From Bacteroidales bacterium (GTDB taxonomy: Bacteria > Bacteroidota > Bacteroidia > Bacteroidales > Muribaculaceae): a stretch of 64,000 nucleotides of DNA. Within the stretch, counting starts at the first letter, position 1. Each line of letters begins with the position of its first letter. The notes below the pieces were generated by a model, which was not told where the DNA came from, ran no database searches, and saw only the letters and a list, made by a program, of their open reading frames with translations. Below, one piece after another: positions 8,162-15,467 of the stretch. The stretch spans positions 1 through 64,000 of the forward strand of contig JAUNFY010000001.1 of assembly GCA_030524805.1 (NCBI GenBank). The letters are read 5' to 3'. The translations under genes and the position numbers were made by a program.

Positions 8162-10069
8162 CTAAATGATCTCGCGCACGGAGTCGATGTCGGGAAGATT
8201 TGAGATCTGCTCCATCACCATGTGGAGTTCCGAGTAACTGTGGACGGCAAAGGTGATCAGTATGGTCGCGATGCTGTCTACTGTTGTGGTGTTGATGCTT
8301 CCGATGGAAAGGTGCAGACTGTTGGATATGCAGTCCACAAGGTCGATTACCATGTGCGGACGATCCACGCATATCACTTCAATCTCTACCGGATATAAAG
8401 TGTCATCAGCCTTGAAATCCACGCTTACTATGTTGTCGCCGAGTTGTGATGACATCTTTATCACTTCCGGGCAATCGCGTTTATGCACCATCACCCTTCC
8501 TCCGGAGTTCTTGAAGCCGATCACTTCCTCGCCGGGCATCGGCATGCAGATCGGGCACCGGTCATATTGGGGTAGAGGTATTTTGGAGATATACTGGCGT
8601 ATGGCTTTGCGTGCCTTGAATGTCACTGTGGAGTCAAGCCATTCAGCTACGGGATGACTCTCCGAGTCAGTGAACACTTCCACTATGTCGCCGCGGTGAA
8701 GCACGGTCTTTATTGAGGCCAGGCGCCCGTTGATGCGTGCATATTTGGCTTTCTCTCCAAGTTTGGAATGAATCTCGTAGGCAAAGTCGAGCACAGTCGA
8801 TTTCTGTGGAAGCACCACAGGTTTTCCCTGCGGCGAGAATGTCATAATGTCGTCGTTGTAGAACGAGGCCACCACATTCTCAATGAAGGAACTTCCCCCT
8901 TCCGATGCGTTTTTGGATATTTCGCGCAAGTTGGCACGGAACTTATTGATCCAGCGCCTTATGTTGCCTTCGGAGCGTTCGCTCAGGCATCCGTACTGGG
9001 AATTGGTCACCATCCGTTCGCTGCTGATGTGCACTTCCTGCCATCGGCCGAAGTCGGCGAGCAGTTTCAGGTGGAAACTTTGATAGCCGTTTTCTTTTGG
9101 CGTATCGATGTAGTTGGAGATTCCTCCCGGTTTTTCTTTAAAGCGGTCGGTCAGAAGCGAATATATTTTCAGAGCCGTAGTTTTCTCGGTCACTCCCTGC
9201 TCTTCCTTGAATACAATTTCCACGAAATGGCGATACTTCAGATGGTCGAAATCATCACCATATTTATTCATCTTGCGCCATAATGAATAAGGACGTCGGT
9301 ATTCCACAAATACGCGGGCCTGGATTTTGCCTCGCTTGAGTATGCTGGAAATTTCATCGGTGAAAATCTTCAGGCGTGCCTCATTCGATTTCTGGTCTTT
9401 CTCAATCCGTGTGCATAGTTCGGCATATTCATGCGGACATCTGAATTTGAGCGACAGGTTTTCGAGCTCTGTTTTGACATTGTAGAGTCCGAGTCGTGTG
9501 GCGAGCGGTGCGTAGAAATAATCCGTTTCGCCTGCAATCTTCATCTGCTTGTCGGGGCGCATCGAGGAGAGGGTGCGCATGTTGTGCAACCGGTCGGCAA
9601 GTTTCACGAGCAATGCCCTGATGTCGTATTGCACTGAATTGAGCATCTGCTTGAAATTGTCGAGTTGCTTCGACATTTCGTATTTATCCTTTTTCTGCTT
9701 GGTCACCACTCTTACGAGAAATGCAACATCATTGCCAAACCGGCGCAGAATCTGGTCCATTGTCCAGTCGGTATCCTCCACCACGTCGTGAAGGAATGCC
9801 GCTATCACCGAATCAACGTCAAGATTAAGCTCCTTTGCCGCAATCGTGGCCACGGCGATCGGATGAAATATATAAGGTTCGCCGGTCTTCCTTTTCTGCG
9901 AGGAGTGGGCTTCCCTCGCCACTTCAAATGAATCTACAAGACGCCTGTAGTCCTCGTCCGAAACCCTCGGACGCATTGTGTCAAACACTTCCTGGGCGCG
10001 GCTTTCAATCTCTTTTGAATAGTCTTTTGCCTCCTGTTGGGGCTGCAGGGTCTTGTCTTCCATAATCAT
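8162..10069 (-). CDS. RelA/SpoT-type protein: intact (p)ppGpp hydrolase, degenerate synthetase
   Basis: Long RSH architecture: HD hydrolase (about 40-200), synthetase-fold region (240-355), TGS (405-468), Cys/His region (C505, C508, H529, C533) and ACT (560-635). Hydrolase residues are all visible: R60, H69, H94-D95, E98-D99, D159, N163. In the synthetase region the conserved magnesium Asp of the D-x-x-x-x-R block is Tyr (KYRHFVEIVF, 278-287) and its Arg is Glu284; the EVQIR block reads EVHIS, although ENGYQSFH (326-333) remains. The protein is therefore expected to degrade rather than make the alarmone; a second RSH should exist elsewhere. Overlaps mlaF by 4 bases. A start at the second Met (10063) is also possible. 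Confidence 0.9.
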   Translation of the reverse strand: MIMEDKTLQPQQEAKDYSKEIESRAQEVFDTMRPRVSDEDYRRLVDSFEVAREAHSSQKRKTGEPYIFHPIAVATIAAKELNLDVDSVIAAFLHDVVEDTDWTMDQILRRFGNDVAFLVRVVTKQKKDKYEMSKQLDNFKQMLNSVQYDIRALLVKLADRLHNMRTLSSMRPDKQMKIAGETDYFYAPLATRLGLYNVKTELENLSLKFRCPHEYAELCTRIEKDQKSNEARLKIFTDEISSILKRGKIQARVFVEYRRPYSLWRKMNKYGDDFDHLKYRHFVEIVFKEEQGVTEKTTALKIYSLLTDRFKEKPGGISNYIDTPKENGYQSFHLKLLADFGRWQEVHISSERMVTNSQYGCLSERSEGNIRRWINKFRANLREISKNASEGGSSFIENVVASFYNDDIMTFSPQGKPVVLPQKSTVLDFAYEIHSKLGEKAKYARINGRLASIKTVLHRGDIVEVFTDSESHPVAEWLDSTVTFKARKAIRQYISKIPLPQYDRCPICMPMPGEEVIGFKNSGGRVMVHKRDCPEVIKMSSQLGDNIVSVDFKADDTLYPVEIEVICVDRPHMVIDLVDCISNSLHLSIGSINTTTVDSIATILITFAVHSYSELHMVMEQISNLPDIDSVREII

Positions 10070-10845
10070 TTACATTGGGATGTGGATTTTTGCTCCATAT
10101 ATTTTTTCACTTCCTTGAAGAGGTTGGAAGCAAACACAAAATCATTGAGGCTTTCGCTTTTGCTCTTGAAGATGCTCCGGTCGTCGCCGGTCCAGTCGCA
10201 GAAACCCTTGTTGATGAATATTATGTGCTCTCCTATTCCGAGCACTGAGTTCATGTCGTGGGTGTTGATCACGGTGGTGATGCCATATTCGTGGGTGATG
10301 TCGCTGAGCAATTCATCGATCATGATCGATGTTTTCGGATCGAGTCCGGAATTAGGTTCATCGCAGAAGAGATATTTCGGGTTGAGCGCGATGGCACGCG
10401 CTATCGCCACTCGCTTCTGCATGCCTCCTGAAATCTCAGAGGGATATTTTGAGTCGGCATTCTTCAGCCCTACCCTCTCTATGCAGAACCGCGCGCGCTC
10501 CAGTTGCTCTTGATATCGGAGCGGCGAGAACATCTTAAGAGGGAACATCACGTTGCCAAGCACTGTCTCATTGTCGAAAAGCGCGCTCCCCTGGAAGAGC
10601 ATTCCTATGTCCATGCGCAACTGGCGGCGCTGGTCGTTGTTCATGGTGTTGAGGCAATCCCCATCGTAGTAGATTTCCCCTTCTTCCGGACGCATGAGGC
10701 CTACAAGGCATTTTAGCAGCACGGTCTTTCCTGATCCCGACTGTCCGATGATGAGGTTTGTCTTGCCCGTATCGAAGCGTGCGGATATGTCGTGGAGCAC
10801 CTGCACTCCATCAAACCATTTGCTGATGTTCTTTATCTCTATCAT
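10066..10845 (-). CDS. mlaF: MlaF-like phospholipid transport ATPase
   Basis: ABC ATPase of the MlaF/MCE type, which powers lipid movement between outer and inner membrane. Walker A is GQSGSGKT near residue 35, the signature region reads EISGGMQKRVAIARA, and Walker B CDEPNSGLDP; the GGMQKR and NSGLDP variants are characteristic of the MlaF family. Its gene overlaps mlaE upstream and rsh downstream by 4 bases each, so the three are translated from one message. The MCE substrate-binding protein MlaD is absent from the window. Confidence 0.93.
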   Translation of the reverse strand: MIEIKNISKWFDGVQVLHDISARFDTGKTNLIIGQSGSGKTVLLKCLVGLMRPEEGEIYYDGDCLNTMNNDQRRQLRMDIGMLFQGSALFDNETVLGNVMFPLKMFSPLRYQEQLERARFCIERVGLKNADSKYPSEISGGMQKRVAIARAIALNPKYLFCDEPNSGLDPKTSIMIDELLSDITHEYGITTVINTHDMNSVLGIGEHIIFINKGFCDWTGDDRSIFKSKSESLNDFVFASNLFKEVKKYMEQKSTSQCK

Positions 10846-11588
10846 TGCAGAAGAAGTTTTGTGAGGATTACGTCGGCGAGAAGAATGAGGATTGAGCTTA
10901 CCACCACGGCATCGGTGCTCGCTTTTCCGACTTCAAGCGAACCACCTTTCACGTAATAGCCATAGAAGGCCGCCACTGTGGAGATGATGAATGCAAACAC
11001 CACGGTCTTGATTATACCGTACCATACATACCATTCATTGAAAAACGACTGGATGCCGTAGACGTAGTTTTCCACAGTGATCATATCAGTGAACTCCGCC
11101 ACGAGCCATCCGCCCCACAGGCCTACAAACATAGAGAGAATGCAGAGCACAGGGACAAACAATACGAAACCCACCATCTTTGGCAAGACGATGAAATTGG
11201 CTGAGTTTATGCCCATGATGTCCATGGCGTCGATCTGCTCCGTGACACGCATCGTGCCTATTTCAGAAGCGATGCTCGACCCTACCTTGCCTGCAAGAAT
11301 CAGACACATCATGGTAGACGAGAATTCAAGAAGAAGAATCTCCCTGGTGGCCAGGCCCGTGGAATAACTCGGGATAAGGGGCGACACGATGTTGATTGTC
11401 ATCTGAATGGCAATCACGGCCCCGATGAAGATGGAGATTATCACCACAAGGGGGATGGAATCCACACCAAGATTTGAAATCTCAAACAGCAGCTGCTTGA
11501 AAAATACTTTCCATTTGTCGGGTGTACGAAGCACCTGACACATAAACATGCAATATTTTCCGAATTTCGATATTGAATTTACTATCAT
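10842..11588 (-). CDS. mlaE: MlaE-like phospholipid transport permease
   Basis: Inner-membrane permease of the MlaE family (DUF140), 248 residues with about five or six hydrophobic segments. Family marks are FIGAVIAIQMTINI, EFSSTMMCLILAGKVGSSIASEIGTM and VTEQIDAMDIMGIN. In known systems it pairs with MlaF and a hexameric MlaD to move glycerophospholipids. First gene of mlaE-mlaF-rsh, facing away from udk. A -7 box (TAATTTTG, minus strand) lies at 11647-11654, about 60 bases upstream. Confidence 0.93.
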   Translation of the reverse strand: MIVNSISKFGKYCMFMCQVLRTPDKWKVFFKQLLFEISNLGVDSIPLVVIISIFIGAVIAIQMTINIVSPLIPSYSTGLATREILLLEFSSTMMCLILAGKVGSSIASEIGTMRVTEQIDAMDIMGINSANFIVLPKMVGFVLFVPVLCILSMFVGLWGGWLVAEFTDMITVENYVYGIQSFFNEWYVWYGIIKTVVFAFIISTVAAFYGYYVKGGSLEVGKASTDAVVVSSILILLADVILTKLLLQ

Positions 11589-11646
11589 CTTACTTTTCTT
11601 TAAAAACGGGCGGAAAGAGGGAACGTAATTTTAAGCGTTTACAATG

Positions 11647-11654
11647 CAAAATTA
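11647..11654 (-). promoter_or_regulatory. -7 box of the mlaE-mlaF-rsh operon
   Basis: TAATTTTG on the minus strand, 58 bases before the mlaE start. No clear TTTG at the -33 position, so strength is uncertain. Confidence 0.5.
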
Positions 11655-11684
11655 ATAAAAAATTTCAAAGTAATCGCATATCCA

Positions 11685-11716
11685 CTTGTTTACAACAATC
11701 GTTTTTATTAATTTTG
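11685..11716 (+). promoter_or_regulatory. Promoter of the udk-lptB-CPBP-holA operon
   Basis: CTTG (11685-11688), a 20-base spacer and TAATTTTG (11709-11716). The -7 box is perfect and the -33 box has one mismatch. The predicted leader is about 80 bases and contains a small TTACC/GGTAA hairpin. Confidence 0.65.
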
Positions 11717-11799
11717 CCTTTGAAAAAGCAGTATTTTTCTTTTTTCTTACCAAAAAAAGGTAAATTCATGCAAACTTTTTAACCCTTAATTAATCTCAA

Positions 11800-12420
11800 A
11801 TGTTGGTAATAGGCATAGCGGGAGGCACCGGATCGGGAAAGTCGACCGTGGTTAGAAAAATAATAGAATCTCTCCCGAAAGACGAAGTGGCGGTGCTTCC
11901 GCAAGACTGCTACTATAACGACAATCATACAATCCCGCTCGAGACAAGGCTCAAGATGAATTATGATGAGCCGGCATCGATTGAATGGTCGTTGCTCGCG
12001 CGCCATATCGATCTCCTCAAGTCGGGACAGGCTATTGAGATGCCTACCTACGATTTCCTTACCTGTGCCCGGCAGGAAACGACGGTTCATGTTGAGCCGC
12101 GTGAGGTCGTGGTTGTGGAGGGTATCCTCGTGCTCTGCGACAAGGAACTCCGCGATCGCATGGATGTGAAGGTCTTTGTAGATGCCGATGCCGACGAGCG
12201 TCTGATAAGGGTGATACATCGCGACTGCATCGAGCGTGGAAGAACCCCTAAGATGGTGATTGACCGTTATCAGGAGACCCTTAAGCCGATGCACGAGCTG
12301 CATATCGAACCCACAAAACGGTATGCCGACCTCATTGTGCCGCAGGGTGGCAACAATGACGTGGCCATCAAATTGCTGACTGATTATATTCGAACTCTCC
12401 TACCCTCCTATAAGAAATGA
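11800..12420 (+). CDS. udk: Uridine kinase
   Basis: Phosphorylates uridine and cytidine for pyrimidine salvage. The P-loop GGTGSGKS lies at 8-15 of the 206-residue protein, followed by the LPQDCYYND and DEPASIEW elements and the TYDF substrate loop; the lid region has [14 protein letters not shown]. The product matches the uridine kinase family better than phosphoribulokinase. First gene of an operon: its TGA overlaps the ATG of lptB by 4 bases. Confidence 0.94.
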   Translation: MLVIGIAGGTGSGKSTVVRKIIESLPKDEVAVLPQDCYYNDNHTIPLETRLKMNYDEPASIEWSLLARHIDLLKSGQAIEMPTYDFLTCARQETTVHVEPREVVVVEGILVLCDKELRDRMDVKVFVDADADERLIRVIHRDCIERGRTPKMVIDRYQETLKPMHELHIEPTKRYADLIVPQGGNNDVAIKLLTDYIRTLLPSYKK

Positions 12421-13412
12421 AGATTTTTCCCTTCCTTGAAAAGAAACATATCCAACCTTCGGCCCCCGTCGTGGAAGTAGCGGCTGATGAAGCGGCTGAT
12501 GACTCTGAAGTAGGTGCGTCCGCCATTTCAGAAGTGACGGAAGCTGGCGATGTCGAGCCAGCTGCCGACGGCCGCATGCCCGACATGCAGGTCAGGATCG
12601 AGGCCGAAGATGTCTTCGCCGACACGCCCGACGGCAATCTCGAAGAAGAGGTGATTGAAGCAATACCGGAAAAAGGCATTCTCCGCACTGAGAATCTTGT
12701 GAAGAAATATGGAAAGCGCACCGTTGCCAACAAGGTCTCGATCTATGTGCGTCAGGGTGAGATCGTAGGTCTGCTCGGGCCAAACGGTGCAGGAAAAACC
12801 ACCACATTCTATATGACCACGGGGCTGATAACGGCGAATTCCGGAAAAATCTTTCTTGATAATCAGGATATCACCTCGTATCCGGTCTATAAACGTGCTC
12901 AACTCGGCATCGGATATCTTGCCCAGGAGGCTTCCGTTTTCCGCAAACTGAGTGTTGAAAACAATATTCGCGCAGTGCTTGAGATGACGAAGATGACTCC
13001 CGAGCAGCAGCGTGATAAACTCGAGAGCCTAATTGAGGAATTCAATCTGCAGAAAGTGAGGAAAAACCTTGGCGACCAGTTGTCGGGCGGCGAACGGCGA
13101 CGCACGGAAATAGCCCGGTGTCTTGCCATCAATCCGAAATTCATCATGCTCGATGAACCCTTCGCCGGAGTCGACCCTATCGCTGTGGAAGATATTCAGA
13201 GCGTGGTTTATAAACTGAAGGAGAAAAACATAGGCATCCTAATCACCGACCACAATGCCCCGGAGACCCTCAGCATCACCGACCGCGCCTATCTGCTTTT
13301 TGAAGGAAAGATCCTTTTCAGAGGCACCAGTGAGGAACTTGCCGACAACCCGGTGGTGAGAGAGAAATATCTCGGCCGTAACTTCATGTTCAGACGGAAG
13401 AAATTTGATTGA
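12417..13412 (+). CDS. lptB: LptB, LPS-export ATPase with an 86-residue acidic N-terminal extension
   Basis: ATPase of the LptB2FG complex, which extracts lipopolysaccharide from the inner membrane. The canonical domain starts at residue 87 ([14 protein letters not shown]); Walker A GPNGAGKT is at 121-128, LSGGE at 222-226 and Walker [11 protein letters not shown] near 242-251. Normal LptB has about 240 residues and starts here. Residues 1-86 are rich in Asp, Glu and Ala and look disordered, apart from a short hydrophobic/basic start ([10 protein letters not shown]). The ATG overlaps the udk stop, which supports the long start; internal Met54 and Met57 are alternatives. The neighbour 3 bases downstream is a CPBP protease. 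Confidence 0.92.
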   Translation: MKIFPFLEKKHIQPSAPVVEVAADEAADDSEVGASAISEVTEAGDVEPAADGRMPDMQVRIEAEDVFADTPDGNLEEEVIEAIPEKGILRTENLVKKYGKRTVANKVSIYVRQGEIVGLLGPNGAGKTTTFYMTTGLITANSGKIFLDNQDITSYPVYKRAQLGIGYLAQEASVFRKLSVENNIRAVLEMTKMTPEQQRDKLESLIEEFNLQKVRKNLGDQLSGGERRRTEIARCLAINPKFIMLDEPFAGVDPIAVEDIQSVVYKLKEKNIGILITDHNAPETLSITDRAYLLFEGKILFRGTSEELADNPVVREKYLGRNFMFRRKKFD

Positions 13413-13415
13413 CAC

Positions 13416-14300
13416 ATGAAAAAGTTTCTCGATATCTGCCAGTTCAGCCTTGTGCTTGCAGGCCTCATGATATGCGGATTGTTTCTGACATCTGTCTTGT
13501 CTGTCATTCCGGCCGAAGGCTTGACTTTGCAATGGATCATCTTTTCGGCCCAAAACATTCTCGCATTCATGCTGCCCGCTATTCTTGCATGGAAGATTTG
13601 CTTCAAGCAGAATCCGATGAGTGGCATCAAGGCCGACAGATCCCCTTCCGCAAAAATGATTGGTCTGGCGTTGGCTATCTATGCTGTAGGCATACCGGCA
13701 CTGAATCAGATAGTGTATTGGAATCAGGAGATACATCTTCCCCAGGCGCTTGCGCCTTTCGAGGAGTGGTGCCGCAATCTGGAGCGGCTGGCTGAAGAGC
13801 AGACAGAAGGAATTCTTTCAGTGACATCCATCGGTTCGACTCTGATCAATATACTTGTTGTCGGGGTGCTGACCGGAATTGGAGAAGAATTCTTTTTCAG
13901 AGGAGCCCTTCAAGGCATGCTTGTAAGATGCAAGGTCAATCATCATGTTGCTATCTGGACAGCCGCGGCAGTGTTCAGCTTCCTTCATTTTCAGTTTTTC
14001 GGTTTCGTTCCCCGTCTGCTTCTGGGCGCTTTCTTCGGATATTTGTTCTGGTGGAGCGGGAGCATCTGGGTCAATTCTTTGGCTCATGCCCTCAACAACA
14101 GTATAGTGATAGTGTCGGCATGGTGCATCAACAAAGGGTATCTATCTGAAGAATTCGACATGGCGGGAGTGGCTACCGACTCTTTCCCTGTGGCGGCCCT
14201 CCTCAGCGCATGTGCCGTCGCTGCTATAATTTACCTTTATTTGAAATCAGACAAACACCAATCAACCACTGCAAACAATGCCACCGAAAGCATCAGGTAA
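13416..14300 (+). CDS. CPBP-family intramembrane metalloprotease
   Basis: Membrane protein of 294 residues with about eight hydrophobic segments. It carries the CPBP (Abi/CAAX protease, Rce1-like) motifs: GEEFFFRG (EExxxR, near residue 157), FSFLHFQFFGFVPR (FxxxH) and HALNNS (HxxxN/B) near the C-terminus. These form the metal site in known members. Substrate is unknown; in bacteria members have been linked to peptide maturation and self-immunity. It lies in the udk-lptB-holA operon and overlaps holA by 23 bases. Confidence 0.87.
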   Translation: MKKFLDICQFSLVLAGLMICGLFLTSVLSVIPAEGLTLQWIIFSAQNILAFMLPAILAWKICFKQNPMSGIKADRSPSAKMIGLALAIYAVGIPALNQIVYWNQEIHLPQALAPFEEWCRNLERLAEEQTEGILSVTSIGSTLINILVVGVLTGIGEEFFFRGALQGMLVRCKVNHHVAIWTAAAVFSFLHFQFFGFVPRLLLGAFFGYLFWWSGSIWVNSLAHALNNSIVIVSAWCINKGYLSEEFDMAGVATDSFPVAALLSACAVAAIIYLYLKSDKHQSTTANNATESIR

Positions 14301-15333
14301 AACCATTACGTATCGCGACGTGCTCGACAGCATCAAGAAGCGAGACTTCGCACGTGTTTATCTTCTTATGGGAGATGAGCCGTATTATATCGACCTTATT
14401 GTTGATGCCCTTGAGCGAAGTGTGGTGAAGGAGGAAAACAAATCTTTCGACCAGCAGATTTTCTATGGTGCTGATGCAGATATCGAGGTTGTGGCTGCCA
14501 ACGCACGCCAATACCCGGTGATGGGCGAATATCAGTTGGTGATACTGAAAGAGGCGCAGACTTGTCAGTCTGCTAAAAGCCAGCTTGATCGTCTGGCGTC
14601 GTGCATAGTGCGTCCCAACAGCAAGGGAGTGCTGGTGGTGGCATTCAAGGGCGACAGTCTGAATGCTTCTTCCGAACTGATGAAGGCTGCCGCCAAATCA
14701 CCGGATAACGTAGTGGTGTTCAAGAGTGCGAAATACAAGGATCATCAACTTGCATCTCCTGTGAAAGACTATTGCAGGCTGAAGAAAATAGCTATCGAGG
14801 AAGGCGCTGTTCAGTTGCTGATTGAATATATAGGCAATTCGCTTCAGAAACTTTTTGGCGAAATCGATAAACTTGTGGTTGCCGCCGGAACTGATCAAGC
14901 TCGCATCACGGCGGAGTTGGTGGAGAAAAACATAGGGATATCGAAGGAATTCAATAATTTTGAACTCAACAAGGCCATTTCGGTGAAGAATTATCCGAAG
15001 ACGATGCGCATACTCGAATATTTCCGGAAGAATCCCAAAAACAATCCGACGGTGCTCACTACTGCCACTCTGTTCAAATTCTTCAGTCAGATAGTGGTGG
15101 CTCATTTCACTCCCGACAAATCCGACCGTAGTCTTATGGAAGTGTTGCAACTTAAAAATCCGTATGCTCTTAATGAGATAAGAGACGGGATGCGATGCTA
15201 TACCCCAAGGCAGGCAATGGCCGCTATTTCGGCATTGCGTGAATTTGATTGCAAAAGCAAGGGAATAGGTTCGATGCAAAATGAATACGACCTTCAGCGT
15301 GAGATGATATTCAAGATATTCACTATTTCGTAG
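14278..15333 (+). CDS. holA: DNA polymerase III delta subunit
   Basis: Clamp-loader subunit that opens the beta sliding clamp. The 351-residue product has the HolA pattern: an N-terminal LLMGDEPYYID block in place of a P-loop, VILKEAQ after it, and a central RLKKIAIEEGAVQLLIEYIG region followed by a helical C-terminal domain. The ATG at 14278 gives the natural start MPPKASGKTITYRDVL and overlaps the CPBP gene. Last gene of the operon; a hairpin terminator follows at 15358-15400. Confidence 0.93.
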   Translation: MPPKASGKTITYRDVLDSIKKRDFARVYLLMGDEPYYIDLIVDALERSVVKEENKSFDQQIFYGADADIEVVAANARQYPVMGEYQLVILKEAQTCQSAKSQLDRLASCIVRPNSKGVLVVAFKGDSLNASSELMKAAAKSPDNVVVFKSAKYKDHQLASPVKDYCRLKKIAIEEGAVQLLIEYIGNSLQKLFGEIDKLVVAAGTDQARITAELVEKNIGISKEFNNFELNKAISVKNYPKTMRILEYFRKNPKNNPTVLTTATLFKFFSQIVVAHFTPDKSDRSLMEVLQLKNPYALNEIRDGMRCYTPRQAMAAISALREFDCKSKGIGSMQNEYDLQREMIFKIFTIS

Positions 15334-15357
15334 CGGAGACGTTACATATCCACGGTG

Positions 15358-15400
15358 ATAAACCGCGGCCGGAGTCAACCCTCGGTCGCGGTTTATTTGT
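15358..15400. terminator. Terminator between convergent holA and uvrD
   Basis: Arms ATAAACCGCG (15358-15367) and CGCGGTTTAT (15387-15396), with partial further pairing inside. Followed by a T-rich run on the plus strand. Placed between two convergent operons. Confidence 0.75.
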
Positions 15401-15411
15401 TTCAACCTTCT

Positions 15412-15441
15412 TATGTGGTTATATGGTTATGTGGTTATATT
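15412..15441. repeat. Two-copy tandem repeat
   Basis: The 14-mer TTATGTGGTTATAT occurs at 15412-15425 and again at 15428-15441, separated by GG. It lies in the 135-base intergenic gap between holA and uvrD. Confidence 0.8.
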
Positions 15442-15467
15442 GCAGTCGGTAATTGTCCGGTGACCTG

